DNA of 31,507 nt from Syntrophaceae bacterium UBA6109 (GTDB lineage Bacteria > Desulfobacterota > Syntrophia > Syntrophales > UBA6109). Made by a program: the position numbers and the translations under genes. The stretch covers positions 4,797-36,303 of the forward strand of contig DIWJ01000041.1 of the NCBI GenBank assembly GCA_002428445.1, in the 5' to 3' direction. The notes under the pieces were generated by a model. The model did not search any database and was not told the DNA's origin. It saw only the letters and a list, made by a program, of their open reading frames with translations. Shown here piece by piece: positions 1 through 8,925 of this stretch (positions are counted from its first letter, which is position 1; each line of letters opens with the position of its first letter).

Positions 1-31
1 GTCCAGGGTTCAAATCCCTGCGTGCCTACCA
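1..31 (+). tRNA. 3' part of a tRNA (5' part outside window)
   Basis: Bases 4-8 (CAGGG) and 16-20 (CCCTG) form a perfect T stem around a TTCAAAT loop. They are followed by a 7-base acceptor strand, discriminator A28 and an encoded CCA at 29-31. The missing 5' acceptor strand should read AGGCACG. The anticodon is outside the window. A tRNA-Val would fit a tRNA just upstream of thrS in related genomes, but the identity cannot be read here. Confidence 0.88.
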
Positions 32-43
32 TTTGACGTCGAT

Positions 44-113
44 CCCGCGGCGAAATCCGCCGCGGGTCTTAAGGAACGAGGGCATCAGCCCCCAGCGGCG
101 GTGCCCTTTCTTT
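44..113 (+). terminator. Hairpins and likely terminator after the tRNA
   Basis: A perfect 9-bp stem (44-52 with 58-66, 5-base loop) is followed by a second hairpin whose outer stem AGGGCA (79-84) pairs with TGCCCT (102-107) and runs into TTCTTT. The second hairpin has the form of a Rho-independent terminator ending the tRNA transcript. The first has no U-tract and may be a processing or anti-exonuclease structure. Confidence 0.55.
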
Positions 114-378
114 AATATGAGCAGGCGGTTGAAACAGCGCCAGTCGCAGGCGTATTTGCCTTTCGGCGGGAATGACGGAAGCAGAGGGAATGTTTGTCGT
201 CCCCGCGTAGGCGGGGACCCAGCGCTCTGGTTATTCAGCGGTCGCGGGGAATGAAGATCCACGATCCTGGATTCCCGCTTTCGCGGGAATGACAGAAGAG
301 AGATTGCTTCGCTTGCAATGACAGAGGAAAAGATGCTTGCAATGACAGGTACTCTGGAAGGCATTTGCTGAAAAAGAT
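114..378. other. Non-coding gap before thrS filled with repeats
   Basis: This gap contains repeat copy A (199-290), a repeat-like half-palindrome at about 165-180, and a 14-bp direct repeat GCTTGCAATGACAG at 311-324 and 335-348. The short open frames across it spell the low-complexity peptides typical of palindromic repeats and are not credible genes. I see no clear sigma-70 promoter. thrS has no close Shine-Dalgarno sequence; a GGAAGG lies about 18 bases before its ATG. Confidence 0.6.
199..290 (-). repeat. Two-hairpin palindromic repeat, copy A (inverted)
   Basis: Two hairpins, GTCCCCGC(199-206)/GCGGGGAC(211-218) and ATTCCCGC(271-278)/GCGGGAAT(283-290), each with a 4-base loop, lie 52 bases apart. 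The motif CCAGCGCTCTG next to the first is the reverse complement of the one in copies B and C. This is therefore the same element in the opposite orientation. Confidence 0.75.
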
Positions 379-2295
379 ATGGCATCGATCGGTTTGAAAT
401 ATCCGGACGGTTCGGAGCGCAGTGTCCCGGCGGAAGCGACGGTTCGCGAGGCGGTCGCCGCGTGGAAGCCTGAGTTGCTTGCCTCCACGGTTGCGGCCAA
501 ATTGAACGGCCGCGCCCTCGATCTGTCTTCCATCCTCCGCGAAGGCGGCGAGCTTTCGCCCATCGATGCGGCGTCCAGGGAAGGGCTGTCGATCCTTCGC
601 CACAGCATCTCCCACGTCATGGCCCAGGCGGTCCAGGACAGCTTCGAGAAGGTCCAGGTCAGCATCGGGCCTTCGATCGAGGACGGGTTCTACTACGACT
701 TCGACTACGATCAGACCTTCGCGCCCGAAGACCTCCAGAAGATCGAGACGCGGATGAAGGAGATCGCGGCCGCGGACTATCCCTTCCGGCGCGAGGAGCT
801 GCCGAGGGAGAAGGCCGTGGAGCTCTTCCGGGAGCGCGGCGAGGGGTACAAGGTGGAGTTGCTGCGCGACCTGCCCGAGGACGTGAAGACCGTCAGCCTC
901 TACCGGCAGGGCGAGTACGTGGATCTGTGCCGCGGTCCGCATATCCCCTCGACCGGCATGATCCGGGCCTTCAAGCTGCTCAGCGTGGCCGGCGCTTACT
1001 GGCGCGGCGACGAGCGCAACAAGATGCTCCAGCGGATTTACGGCACCGGCTTTGCGACCCAGGAACTGCTGGACGAACACCTGCGCCTGATCGAAGAGGC
1101 CCGCAAGCGCGACCACCGGCGTCTCGGCAAGGAGCTCGACCTCTTCCAGGTGAACGAGGAGGCCGGCGCGGGGCTCGCCATCTTCCATCCGAAAGGGATG
1201 ATGCTGCGGTGGATCATCGAGGAGTGGGAGCGGAAGGAACACATCAAGCGCGGCTATGACATGGTCATGGGCCCCCAGATCCTGAAGGTCGATCTCTGGA
1301 AGCGGTCGGGGCACTACGAGCATTACCGCGAGAACATGTATTTTACGGAAGTCGAGGGTCAGGCCTACGGCATCAAGCCGATGAACTGTCTCGCCCATAT
1401 GCTGATCTACAAGTCGAAGATCCGCAGTTACCGGGATCTGCCGCTGCGCTACTTCGAACTGGGCACTGTCCACCGGCACGAGAAGACGGGCGTGCTGCAC
1501 GGCCTGCTCCGGGTGCGGCAGTTTACCCAGGACGATGCGCACATCCTCTGCGCGCCGGAACAGCTCAACGCCGAGATCCGCGGCGTCGCCGACTTCGTCG
1601 CCTATGCGATGAAGATCTTCGGCTTCGAGTACGAGGTGGAGTTGAGCACGCGGCCCGAAAATTCCATCGGCACCGATGCGGACTGGGAACTGGCGACAAC
1701 CGCGCTGCGGGCGGCCCTCGAGGACAACAGGATTCCCTACGAGGTCAACGAGGGCGACGGCGCCTTCTACGGACCGAAGATCGATTTCAAGCTCAAGGAC
1801 GCGCTCAAACGGAAATGGCAGTGCGCGACGATCCAGTGCGATTTCACCCTGCCGGAGCGCTTCGACCTTACTTATATGGCGGCGGATGGCGAGCGGAAGC
1901 GGCCGGTCATGCTCCACCGGGTGATTCTCGGCGCCATTGAGCGCTTTATCGGCGTGCTGATCGAGCATTACGCAGGCGCCCTGCCGGTCTGGCTCTCCCC
2001 GGTGCAGGCAAGACTGCTCACCGTGACGGACCGCCAGAATCCCTACGGGGAAGAGGTATATGCCAAGCTGGTCGAGGCGGGCATCCGCGTCGAGAAGGAC
2101 TTCGATAATCAGAAACTGGGCTACAAGATCCGCGAGGCCCAGATGCAGAAGATTCCCTATATGCTGGTGATCGGCGACCGGGAGGCGCAGGAGGGCAAGG
2201 TGGCCCCCCGCCAGCGGGACGGGAAAAACCTGGGCTCCGTCGGCGTTGAAGAGTTCATCGCCATCGTAAAGGACCGTTGCGCTCAATACCAATGA
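379..2295 (+). CDS. thrS: Threonine--tRNA ligase
   Basis: This class II synthetase charges tRNA-Thr with threonine in the cytoplasm. At 638 aa it is the usual length (the E. coli enzyme is 642 aa). The order is canonical: an N-terminal TGS domain (about 1-62), the N2 editing domain with the H75-x3-H79 motif (HSISH), the second additional domain with CRGPH, the class II catalytic core (about 240-530) and a C-terminal anticodon-binding domain. C337 in MNCLAH and later histidines (QDDAH, MLHR) match the zinc ligands that select threonine. The ATG at 379 begins the TGS domain directly; its Shine-Dalgarno sequence is weak. infC follows after 97 bases, as in many bacteria where thrS leads the infC-rpmI-rplT-pheST block. 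No T-box leader is visible. Confidence 0.98.
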   Translation: MASIGLKYPDGSERSVPAEATVREAVAAWKPELLASTVAAKLNGRALDLSSILREGGELSPIDAASREGLSILRHSISHVMAQAVQDSFEKVQVSIGPSIEDGFYYDFDYDQTFAPEDLQKIETRMKEIAAADYPFRREELPREKAVELFRERGEGYKVELLRDLPEDVKTVSLYRQGEYVDLCRGPHIPSTGMIRAFKLLSVAGAYWRGDERNKMLQRIYGTGFATQELLDEHLRLIEEARKRDHRRLGKELDLFQVNEEAGAGLAIFHPKGMMLRWIIEEWERKEHIKRGYDMVMGPQILKVDLWKRSGHYEHYRENMYFTEVEGQAYGIKPMNCLAHMLIYKSKIRSYRDLPLRYFELGTVHRHEKTGVLHGLLRVRQFTQDDAHILCAPEQLNAEIRGVADFVAYAMKIFGFEYEVELSTRPENSIGTDADWELATTALRAALEDNRIPYEVNEGDGAFYGPKIDFKLKDALKRKWQCATIQCDFTLPERFDLTYMAADGERKRPVMLHRVILGAIERFIGVLIEHYAGALPVWLSPVQARLLTVTDRQNPYGEEVYAKLVEAGIRVEKDFDNQKLGYKIREAQMQKIPYMLVIGDREAQEGKVAPRQRDGKNLGSVGVEEFIAIVKDRCAQYQ

Positions 2296-2300
2296 TGTAC

Positions 2301-2392
2301 GCGGCGTATCGGCCGCAGGAATAGCGTGAGTTCCCCCGGACGCTCCGGCATCTCGGGGGCGAGGCAGACAGGCAAAAAAAAGGAGGTGGCGT
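2301..2392 (+). promoter_or_regulatory. infC leader with small hairpins and strong ribosome binding site
   Basis: The gap between thrS and infC holds GCGGC(2301-2305)/GCCGC(2312-2316). It also holds two mutually exclusive stems: CCGGA/TCCGG (2336-2340 with 2344-2348) and CCCCCG/CGGGGG (2333-2338 with 2354-2359). An A-tract and a full AGGAGG (2381-2386) follow, 6 bases before the ATC codon at 2393. The Shine-Dalgarno position is the main evidence for the non-ATG start of infC. A regulatory role for the hairpins is only a possibility. Confidence 0.45.
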
Positions 2393-2902
2393 ATCAGCAA
2401 GGATTTCCGCATCAATCGCGAAATCAGGGTTGCACAGGTCAGGGTGATCGATGCCGAGGGGAAGCAGTTGGGTGTGATATCCATCGCGGATGCCTTGGCG
2501 GAGGCGGCAAAAACAGGATTCGATCTTGTTGAAGTGTCGCCGGGTGCGCAACCACCGGTCTGCCGGATCATGGATTACGGAAAATTCCGTTATCAGCAGA
2601 GCAAGAAGCTGCAGACGGCCAGAAAGAGCCAGAGCGTCATTCAGGTAAAGGAGATTCGCCTCCGGCCGAAGACCGACGAACACGACCTGGCGGTGAAGCT
2701 CAAGCACGTGAAGAGATTCCTCGAGGAAAAGGACAAGGTCAAGATCACCATGATGTTCCGGGGCCGGGAGATCGCGTATATCGACATCGGCCGCCGGATC
2801 ATGGAAGGGATACAGAAAGAGCTGGTCGAGATCGCTACGATCGACCAGTTCCCCAAGCTTGAGGGAAGAAACATGGTCATGGTGGTGGCGCCGAAAAAGT
2901 AA
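2393..2902 (+). CDS. infC: Translation initiation factor IF-3 (ATC start)
   Basis: IF-3 binds the 30S subunit, blocks premature 50S joining and rejects wrong start codons and initiator tRNAs. The first ordinary start in this frame is a GTG at 2444, but that would remove the conserved N-terminal segment. Upstream codons read SKDFRINREIRVAQVRV, which is the typical IF-3 opening. No ATG, GTG or TTG lies in frame there. An ATC at 2393 sits 6 bases after a perfect AGGAGG, giving 169 aa, the normal family length. Rare start codons (AUU in E. coli infC, AUC in the Myxococcus IF-3 homologue Dsg) are known in this gene and let IF-3 repress its own translation. The N- and C-terminal domains are both complete. 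rpmI and rplT follow, as expected. Confidence 0.93.
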   Translation: MSKDFRINREIRVAQVRVIDAEGKQLGVISIADALAEAAKTGFDLVEVSPGAQPPVCRIMDYGKFRYQQSKKLQTARKSQSVIQVKEIRLRPKTDEHDLAVKLKHVKRFLEEKDKVKITMMFRGREIAYIDIGRRIMEGIQKELVEIATIDQFPKLEGRNMVMVVAPKK

Positions 2903-2965
2903 CGGCGCCGGCATCTGGAAAAAGCGTACCAGCCGCGTCAGCGGTTGTAAAGTGAAGGAGACATC

Positions 2966-3169
2966 ATGCCGAAACAGAAAACGCACAGGGGCGCGGCCAA
3001 GCGTTTCCGCGTCACCGGAACGGGAAAAGTGAAACGGGAGAGGGCTTACGGAAGCCACATCCTGACGACGAAGAACGCGAAGAGGAAGCGCAATCTGCGG
3101 AAGGCGGCGATCCTGGATTCGACAAACGAACGGGAAATCAAGCGCCTGCTGCCCTACGGCGGCAAATAG
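2966..3169 (+). CDS. rpmI: 50S ribosomal protein L35
   Basis: This small, very basic protein of 67 aa matches L35 along its whole length: the [15 protein letters not shown] opening, the Lys/Arg-rich centre and the LLPYGGK end. It is part of the large ribosomal subunit. An AAGGAG-type ribosome binding site lies about 7 bases before the ATG. A small hairpin (2933-2936 with 2941-2944) lies between infC and this gene. In E. coli, L20 represses rpmI and rplT through RNA structure upstream of rpmI; no such structure is evident here. The next gene, rplT, is unusually far away (212 bases) because a repeat element sits between them. Confidence 0.97.
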   Translation: MPKQKTHRGAAKRFRVTGTGKVKRERAYGSHILTTKNAKRKRNLRKAAILDSTNEREIKRLLPYGGK

Positions 3170-3240
3170 GGGCGGTCTTTCCCGAGGGGCGGATCATCGC
3201 GGGTTCGTTACGGCCGCGGCGATCTGCAGTTTTCATTGTC

Positions 3241-3323
3241 ATTCCCGCGCAGGCGGGAATCCAGGGTCTTGAGAAATCGGTCCCGTTTTGAGCAGAGCGC
3301 TGGGTCCCCGCCTTCGCGGGGAC
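3241..3323 (+). repeat. Two-hairpin palindromic repeat, copy B
   Basis: Hairpin 1 is ATTCCCGC(3241-3248)-GCAG-GCGGGAAT(3253-3260). Hairpin 2 is GTCCCCGC(3304-3311)-CTTC-GCGGGGAC(3316-3323). The spacer ends in CAGAGCGCTGG (3293-3303), shared with copies A and C. The element lies inside the ribosomal protein operon, between rpmI and rplT. Confidence 0.78.
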
Positions 3324-3381
3324 GACACCCTGCGCAGTGACAAAAGGAAGAGCAGTCATTCTTTTTTAGGAGATCATTACA

Positions 3382-3737
3382 ATGGCAAGGGTAAAGAGGG
3401 CGGTCAACGCCAAGAAGAAAAGAAGGAAGGTATTCAAGCTCGCCAAGGGCTTTTTCGGATCGCGCCATCGCCTGCTTCGCACGGCAACGGAAGCGGTGGA
3501 CCGTTCGCTGGTGTATGCATTTCGCGACCGGAGGGTACGGAAGCGCGAATTCCGCAGCCTGTGGATTGCGCGGGTCAGCGCCGCAGCCAGGGCGCAGGAG
3601 ATCTCGTACAGCCGTCTCATGGACGGCCTGAAAAAAGCGGGCATCGAGCTCGACCGCAAGATCCTCGCCGATCTGGCCGTTCACGATCCGCAGGCCTTTG
3701 TGGAAATCGTGGGCATCGCAAGGGGCAATCTCACGGC

Positions 3738-3741
<4 letters not shown>
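3382..3741 (+). CDS. rplT: 50S ribosomal protein L20
   Basis: L20 is an early-assembling 23S rRNA-binding protein of the large subunit. The 119-aa product is the standard length. It has the basic N-terminal arm ([16 protein letters not shown]), the [13 protein letters not shown] stretch and the [15 protein letters not shown] core. A good AGGAG site lies about 11 bases before the ATG. Its stop overlaps the pheS start (ATGA at 3738-3741), so translation of the two is probably coupled. In E. coli L20 also represses its own operon; the repeat inserted upstream would alter the spacing of any such control. Confidence 0.97.
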
Positions 3742-4754
<1,013 letters not shown>

Positions 4755-4817
4755 ATTTCTTCCTTGACGGGTCCGCAGCGGCAGAATGCGGCAGGCCCGT
4801 CGAAAAAGGGTGAACCT

Positions 4818-7235
4818 ATGCGGGCGCCGATTCGCTGGCTTCAAGACTACGTCGATATCGATCTTTCCCCCGGGGAGATCGCCGCGCGGCTGACCATGGC
4901 CGGCCTCGAGGTCGACGCCGTCGAGCCGAAAAGGCCCGATTTTTCCGGCGTCGTCGTGGCGAAGGTTCTCTCCGTCAAACCCCATCCCGATGCCGACAAG
5001 CTGTCTCTCTGCGAGGTGCGGGCCGGCGAGGCCGTCTATCCGGTCGTCTGCGGGGCGCCCAACGTCCGCGCGGGGATGCTCTCGGCCTTTGCGAAGGTGG
5101 GGGCGGCCATTCCCGGCGGCTATACGATCAAGAGCACGAAGATCCGCGGGGAGGCCTCCGAGGGGATGCTCTGCTCCGAAGACGAACTTGGCATCGGCGA
5201 CGACGCCGCGGGGATCATGGACCTCAAGGGGGATCTCAAGGAGGGCGCCGATCTGGCCGAGGCCCTCGGCCTCATCGATACCGTGCTGGACATCGGCATC
5301 ACCCCCAACCGCTCCGACTGCCTTTCGATGATCGGCATCGCCCGGGAAGTGGCCTTCCTGACGGGGAAGACGCTGCGCTACCCGGCGGTCGATCCGAAGG
5401 AAGGCGGGGAAGACATCGGCGGCGCCACGTCCGTCCGGATCCTGGATCCGGACCTGTGCCCCCGGTACACGGCGCGGATGATCCGCAAAGTCAAGATCGG
5501 GCCTTCGCCCGCCTGGATGCGGCGGCGCCTGGAAGCGGCGGGGATGCGCGCGATCAACAACGTCGTCGACGTCACCAACTTCGTCATGCTCGAATTCGGC
5601 CAGCCCCTGCACGCCTTCGATTTCCGTTTTCTCGAAGAGGGCAGAATCGAGGTGCGCCGCTCCCGGGAGGGCGAGCCTTTTGTTTCCCTGGACGGCAAGG
5701 AACGGACCCTGAGCGGCGGCGTCCTTATGATCTGCGACGGGAAAAAGCCGGTTGCGATCGGCGGCATCATGGGCGGGCTCAACTCGGAGGTCAAGGAAGA
5801 CACATCGGACATCCTCCTGGAGAGCGCCTATTTCAACCCCTCTTCCATCCGCCGGTCGGCCCGGTCGCTGGGGATGGGAACGGACGCCGCCTACCGCTTC
5901 GAACGCGGGATCGATCCTGATGGGGTCGTACGCGCGGCAAACCGCGCCTCCCAGCTTATCGCGGAGCTTTCCGGCGGAACGATCCTGCGCGGGATCATCG
6001 ATCAGTATCCAAGCCCGGTGAAGACGGCGGGGGCGATCCCCCTGCGCGCTGAAAGGGTCAATGCCGTCCTCGGCACGTCGATTTCCGAGCCGGAGATGGT
6101 CCGCATCCTCGCAGGGATCGAGATGAAGGTCGAAAAGGCCGGCGCGGGACGGTATTCCGTATGCCCGCCTTCCTTCCGCGTCGATATCGAACGGGAGATC
6201 GACCTGGTGGAGGAGATCGCACGCCTCTGGGGGTTCGGCAATGTGCCGGTGACGATGCCGTGCGCGGCGCCGGAACCGCCGGCGGAGTCGAGGAAGGGCG
6301 TCGTCGAGGGGAGAATCCGCGACTTTCTGTCCGGATGCGGATACGCGGAGGTCATCAACTACAGTTTCATTACGCCCCTTTCGGCGGACCGCCTCGGTCT
6401 CCCGGAAAAGGACGAGCGGCGGCGCTGGGTGAAGATCGCCAATCCCCTTTCGGAAGACCAGTCGGTCCTGCGCACGACGGTTCTCTGGAGCCTGGTCGAA
6501 ACCTGGCGGCGCAATGCTTACGCCGGCTGCAGCGATCTGAAGATCTATGAAATCGGGAAGACTTTTTTCCGCCGCGGCGACGGCGAGCTTCCCCTGGAGA
6601 GGAACCGCGTCGGGGCGCTGATCTCCGGCGCGCGCTACGAGGAACGCTGGGGGTTCGGCGGCGTTGAAGCGGATTTCTTCGACCTGAAGGGCGTCGCCGA
6701 GGGGCTCCTCGACGTGCTGCGGTTCTCCGGAGTGGAGTACCGCTCCGATTTCCGCGAGCCTTTTCTCCACCCGGGCCGCTGCTGCGGCATTTCGCTCGGC
6801 GGGGAAACGGTGGGATTCGTCGGCGAGATCCATCCCGCGGTGCAGGCGGCCCTCGACATGAAGGCCCGGGCCATCGTCTTCGAACTTGACCTGGACGCCC
6901 TGACGGAACGTTTTTCCGACCGCGTCGCCTTCCGCGAGGTTCCGCGCTACCCGTCCGGCTCGCGCGACACGGCGTTTCTGGTGGAGAGTTCGATCGAGGC
7001 GGAAAAGATGTTGCGAATTGTCAGGGAAAGCGGCGAAGAATTACTTGAAAGTGTCGATATCTTTGATGTATATACCGGCCGGGGCGTTGAAGAGGGAAAG
7101 AAGAGCGTGGGCATGCGATTCTCCTATCGCTCCACGGAGCGGACATTGACGGATGAAGAAATACGAGCGGTGCACGAAAGGATCGTGAGCGCGATCGTGA
7201 AGGAAACAGGGGCACGGATCAGGGGTGCGGAATAG
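4818..7235 (+). CDS. pheT: Phenylalanine--tRNA ligase beta subunit
   Basis: The beta subunit pairs with PheS; it edits mischarged Tyr-tRNA-Phe and binds the tRNA. The frame extends upstream to 4764, but the conserved opening [12 protein letters not shown] starts at the ATG at 4818, with GGGTGA just before it. The resulting 805 aa is typical. Domain order from the sequence: EMAP-like tRNA-binding domain (about 40-150), B3/B4 editing domain (about 205-370, including the [23 protein letters not shown] segment), B5 (about 405-475), a catalytic-like core and a C-terminal ferredoxin-fold anticodon-binding domain (from about 706, [14 protein letters not shown]). The following ihfA is the same neighbour as in E. 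coli. Confidence 0.97.
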   Translation: MRAPIRWLQDYVDIDLSPGEIAARLTMAGLEVDAVEPKRPDFSGVVVAKVLSVKPHPDADKLSLCEVRAGEAVYPVVCGAPNVRAGMLSAFAKVGAAIPGGYTIKSTKIRGEASEGMLCSEDELGIGDDAAGIMDLKGDLKEGADLAEALGLIDTVLDIGITPNRSDCLSMIGIAREVAFLTGKTLRYPAVDPKEGGEDIGGATSVRILDPDLCPRYTARMIRKVKIGPSPAWMRRRLEAAGMRAINNVVDVTNFVMLEFGQPLHAFDFRFLEEGRIEVRRSREGEPFVSLDGKERTLSGGVLMICDGKKPVAIGGIMGGLNSEVKEDTSDILLESAYFNPSSIRRSARSLGMGTDAAYRFERGIDPDGVVRAANRASQLIAELSGGTILRGIIDQYPSPVKTAGAIPLRAERVNAVLGTSISEPEMVRILAGIEMKVEKAGAGRYSVCPPSFRVDIEREIDLVEEIARLWGFGNVPVTMPCAAPEPPAESRKGVVEGRIRDFLSGCGYAEVINYSFITPLSADRLGLPEKDERRRWVKIANPLSEDQSVLRTTVLWSLVETWRRNAYAGCSDLKIYEIGKTFFRRGDGELPLERNRVGALISGARYEERWGFGGVEADFFDLKGVAEGLLDVLRFSGVEYRSDFREPFLHPGRCCGISLGGETVGFVGEIHPAVQAALDMKARAIVFELDLDALTERFSDRVAFREVPRYPSGSRDTAFLVESSIEAEKMLRIVRESGEELLESVDIFDVYTGRGVEEGKKSVGMRFSYRSTERTLTDEEIRAVHERIVSAIVKETGARIRGAE

Positions 7236-7264
7236 ACGACAGCCTGACAGGGAGGACGGAATCC

Positions 7265-7540
7265 ATGACCAAGATAGACATCATTCAGGACGTGTACGAG
7301 CAGTTGGGATTTTCGAAGAAGGATTCGGCCAAGATCGTGGAGTCGGTCTTCGATATCATGAAGGACCGTCTCTCCCAGGGAGAGAAGATCAAGATCTCGG
7401 GCTTCGGGAATTTCGTCGTCAAGGAAAAGAAATCCCGCCGCGGCAGAAATCCCCAGACGGGCCAGGAGATTGAAATCACGGCCCGGCGCGTTCTCACGTT
7501 CAAGTCCAGCCAGGTTCTCCGTAAAGCGCTCAACGGATAG
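7265..7540 (+). CDS. ihfA: Integration host factor alpha-type DNA-bending protein
   Basis: This 91-aa protein of the HU/IHF family binds and sharply bends DNA, usually as an alpha/beta heterodimer. The dimerisation helices form the N-terminal half. The signature ISGFGNFVVKEKKSRRGRNPQTG covers the beta-arm, with the tip proline that intercalates into the minor groove. Its position directly after pheT, as in E. coli and many other Proteobacteria, supports the alpha subunit rather than HU or IHF-beta. A GGGAGG site lies about 10 bases before the ATG. The partner ihfB is not in this window. IHF could serve any sigma-54 promoter nearby, but no binding site was tested. Confidence 0.94.
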   Translation: MTKIDIIQDVYEQLGFSKKDSAKIVESVFDIMKDRLSQGEKIKISGFGNFVVKEKKSRRGRNPQTGQEIEITARRVLTFKSSQVLRKALNG

Positions 7541-7659
7541 CTCCGCGGGATTCGCGCGAAAAGATCCTTCGTGACGCGTCTCGGGGCGGGGCGTCGCCGC
7601 AGCACGACTTCACCCGGGCGCTTTTCAGGCTTTGATGCAAGGGAGTGCGGGGTCCATTC

Positions 7660-8007
7660 ATGGAAACGACAATCCCGGACAAGGCCTACTTTCGAATCGG
7701 GGAAGTCGGCCGGATCCTGGGCGTTGAGCCTTACGTCGTCCGCTTCTGGGAATCCGAATTCCGCAGCGTGCGGCCGGAGCGAACGAGTTCGGCGCAGCGG
7801 GTGTACCGGAAAAAAGACGTCGAAGAACTTCTCCGCATCAAGAAACTCCTCTACGAAGAAAAATTCACCATCGACGGGGCAAAGCGGCAGCTGATCCGCA
7901 TGAAGAAGCGCCAGGAAAGGGTGCCCGATCTCTTTGCGCTCGACGACCGGGAGCTGCTGGCTGAAGTGAAAAAAGGGCTGGAGGAAATCCGGGAAAAGAT
8001 CCGCTGA
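7660..8007 (+). CDS. MerR-family transcriptional regulator (small)
   Basis: The protein has 115 aa from the ATG at 7660; a GTG at 7645, five codons upstream and preceded by AAGGGA, is an alternative start. The N-terminal winged helix-turn-helix is typical of MerR proteins: YFRIGEVGRILGVEPYVVRFWE, then a wing ending in RVYRKKDVEELLRIKKLLYEE. A short helical tail follows, with no ligand-binding cysteines or effector domain, so the inducer is unknown. Such a gene after ihfA is common in Desulfobacterota, where it is usually annotated only as MerR family. It probably closes the thrS block; repeat copy C and a terminator follow. Confidence 0.9.
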   Translation: METTIPDKAYFRIGEVGRILGVEPYVVRFWESEFRSVRPERTSSAQRVYRKKDVEELLRIKKLLYEEKFTIDGAKRQLIRMKKRQERVPDLFALDDRELLAEVKKGLEEIREKIR

Positions 8008-8070
8008 GACCGTCTTTTTTCTGTCGCCATGAACCAGTCGAGGGTGTCCTTCCCGCTTTCTTTTCCGTTC

Positions 8071-8152
8071 TTCCCGCGCAGGCGGGAATCCAGAGTCGTC
8101 AGAACTTGTTCCGGTGTCAGGCAGAGCGCTGGACCCCCGCGTTCGCGGGGGT
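8071..8152 (+). repeat. Two-hairpin palindromic repeat, copy C
   Basis: Hairpin 1 is TTCCCGC(8071-8077)-GCAG-GCGGGAA(8082-8088). Hairpin 2 is ACCCCCGC(8133-8140)-GTTC-GCGGGGGT(8145-8152). The shared motif CAGAGCGCTGG is at 8122-8132. Compared with copy B, hairpin 2 has changes in both arms that keep pairing (GTCCCCGC/GCGGGGAC against ACCCCCGC/GCGGGGGT). Confidence 0.78.
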
Positions 8153-8231
8153 GACAGAAGAGGGCGGGGGCGACAACATAAACAAGGGACAACAGAGGCG
8201 GCAACGACAGGAAGCCTCGCGATGACGGAAC

Positions 8232-8267
8232 AAAAAAGGCCGACGCGGTTTTCGCATCGGCCTTTTT
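8232..8267. terminator. Bidirectional Rho-independent terminator
   Basis: GGCCGA(8238-8243) pairs with TCGGCC(8257-8262), and GCG(8245-8247) pairs with CGC(8253-8255), around a GTTTT loop with one C/A mismatch. Six A bases precede and five T bases follow, so it can end transcripts from both strands. It lies between the plus-strand MerR gene and the minus-strand PxxKW gene, which converge here. Confidence 0.85.
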
Positions 8268-8284
8268 CCTGCGGTTTGCAGCCG

Positions 8285-8569
8285 CTATTTCTTTCCCGCG
8301 GCGCGCTTGGACGCCTTGATCGGGTTGACCTTCTGGGTCGGTTCCGCAACTTCCATCTTGATGTGGGAGGCGGTCGGACATTTTCCGGTCATCCACTTGC
8401 TCTTCGGGTCGGGATAGACGCGGCAGTAGTTCATGCTGTTGAAAACGAGCAGCTTGTTACAGCCTTCGCACTTATCGATAATGACGTGGCAGCTCCCGCC
8501 GTTGTACCCGCAGCCTTTCTTCGTCATGAAGGCGCATTCGCCTCCGGATCGAACGGTCTGGCAGATCAT
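8285..8569 (-). CDS. PxxKW family cysteine-rich protein
   Basis: This 94-aa protein has about nine cysteines in the first two thirds (CxxC pairs such as CEGCNK, plus CGYNGGSCH) and the motif PDPKSKWMTGKCPTASH, whose PKSKW gives the family its PxxKW name. The C-terminal tail is Lys-rich. The family is known mainly from Desulfobacterota and related anaerobes. Its function is not established; the cysteine pattern suggests binding of zinc or another metal, but this is inference. The start is supported by AAGGAG (complement of 8579-8584), 9 bases before the ATG. It is the only clear minus-strand gene in the window and ends at the bidirectional terminator. Confidence 0.82.
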   Translation of the reverse strand: MICQTVRSGGECAFMTKKGCGYNGGSCHVIIDKCEGCNKLLVFNSMNYCRVYPDPKSKWMTGKCPTASHIKMEVAEPTQKVNPIKASKRAAGKK

Positions 8570-8668
8570 GATGCTTCACTCCTTTCTCTGTGTTTTCCCT
8601 TTGCTTTCGTGTTCCGTTGCATCGACGATAATGGCGATCTGACGGATGAACGATAAAAAAGTGGACGT

Positions 8669-8697
8669 CCCTAACAGAAAACGGCCGGTGCTGTCAA
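8669..8697 (-). promoter_or_regulatory. Candidate promoter of the PxxKW gene
   Basis: On the minus strand a perfect -35 TTGACA (complement of 8692-8697) is followed after 17 bases by a weak -10 TTAGGG (complement of 8669-8674), about 100 bases before the start codon. The poor -10 makes this tentative. Confidence 0.3.
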
Positions 8698-8708
8698 GAG
8701 AAAACATT

Positions 8709-8737
8709 GAAAAAAAGAAACGGGAGCCTTCCCGGTT
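8709..8737 (-). terminator. Possible leftward terminator upstream of the PxxKW promoter
   Basis: Read on the minus strand, CGGGA-AGGC-TCCCG (8721-8734) forms a 5-bp stem followed by TTTCTTTTTTT. This has terminator form but no known gene lies upstream on that strand. It may insulate the PxxKW promoter or end a short unannotated RNA. Confidence 0.4.
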
Positions 8738-8798
8738 GAAATCGAGTGCAGACCGGCGCCGCCCCGGTAGGGAGATTCCTTCCGGAGGGTACAAGCGG

Positions 8799-8827
8799 TT
8801 GACATCGTACAGTGTTCATGTTACGAA
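8799..8827 (+). promoter_or_regulatory. Candidate sigma-70 promoter for the PTS group
   Basis: A perfect -35 TTGACA (8799-8804), a 17-base spacer and a -10-like TACGAA (8822-8827) lie about 100 bases before the EIID gene. A weaker sigma-54-like match, TGGCA at 8853-8857 with the -12 GC at 8866-8867, lies just downstream. Confidence 0.45.
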
Positions 8828-8925
8828 ATCTGGTCAATTTACCTTCGAAGGCTGGCAAAATCGCTGCCGAAAAAAGGACTTGAAGAGAACCGGCGGGAAA
8901 CGCGGTTCCCGGGGGCATGAAGCCG

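Larger units (their letters stand above)
8008..8284. other. Intergenic gap with repeat copy C and a bidirectional terminator
   Basis: No credible gene. The gap separates the plus-strand translation block from the minus-strand PxxKW gene. It holds repeat copy C (8071-8152), a GC-rich tail with repeated ACAA/GACA runs (8153-8230) and a terminator hairpin (8232-8267). Confidence 0.6.
8570..8925. other. Divergent intergenic region between PxxKW gene and PTS group
   Basis: A 356-base gap with candidate promoters in both directions and a hairpin/T-tract reading leftwards. A plus-strand open frame starting at 8646 crosses it and then runs out of frame through the EIID gene; it has no family resemblance and is not called. 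A-rich stretches (8651-8720) stand out from the GC-rich surroundings. Confidence 0.5.

Noticed and set aside
235..2571. Long minus-strand open frame over thrS
   Set aside because: It is the antisense shadow of thrS in GC-rich DNA, with no family resemblance and no ribosome binding site; the plus-strand protein is a full ThrS.
3288..3737. Upstream extension of pheS
   Set aside because: The extension lies over rplT and the repeat; the ATGA overlap at 3738 gives the standard PheS length.
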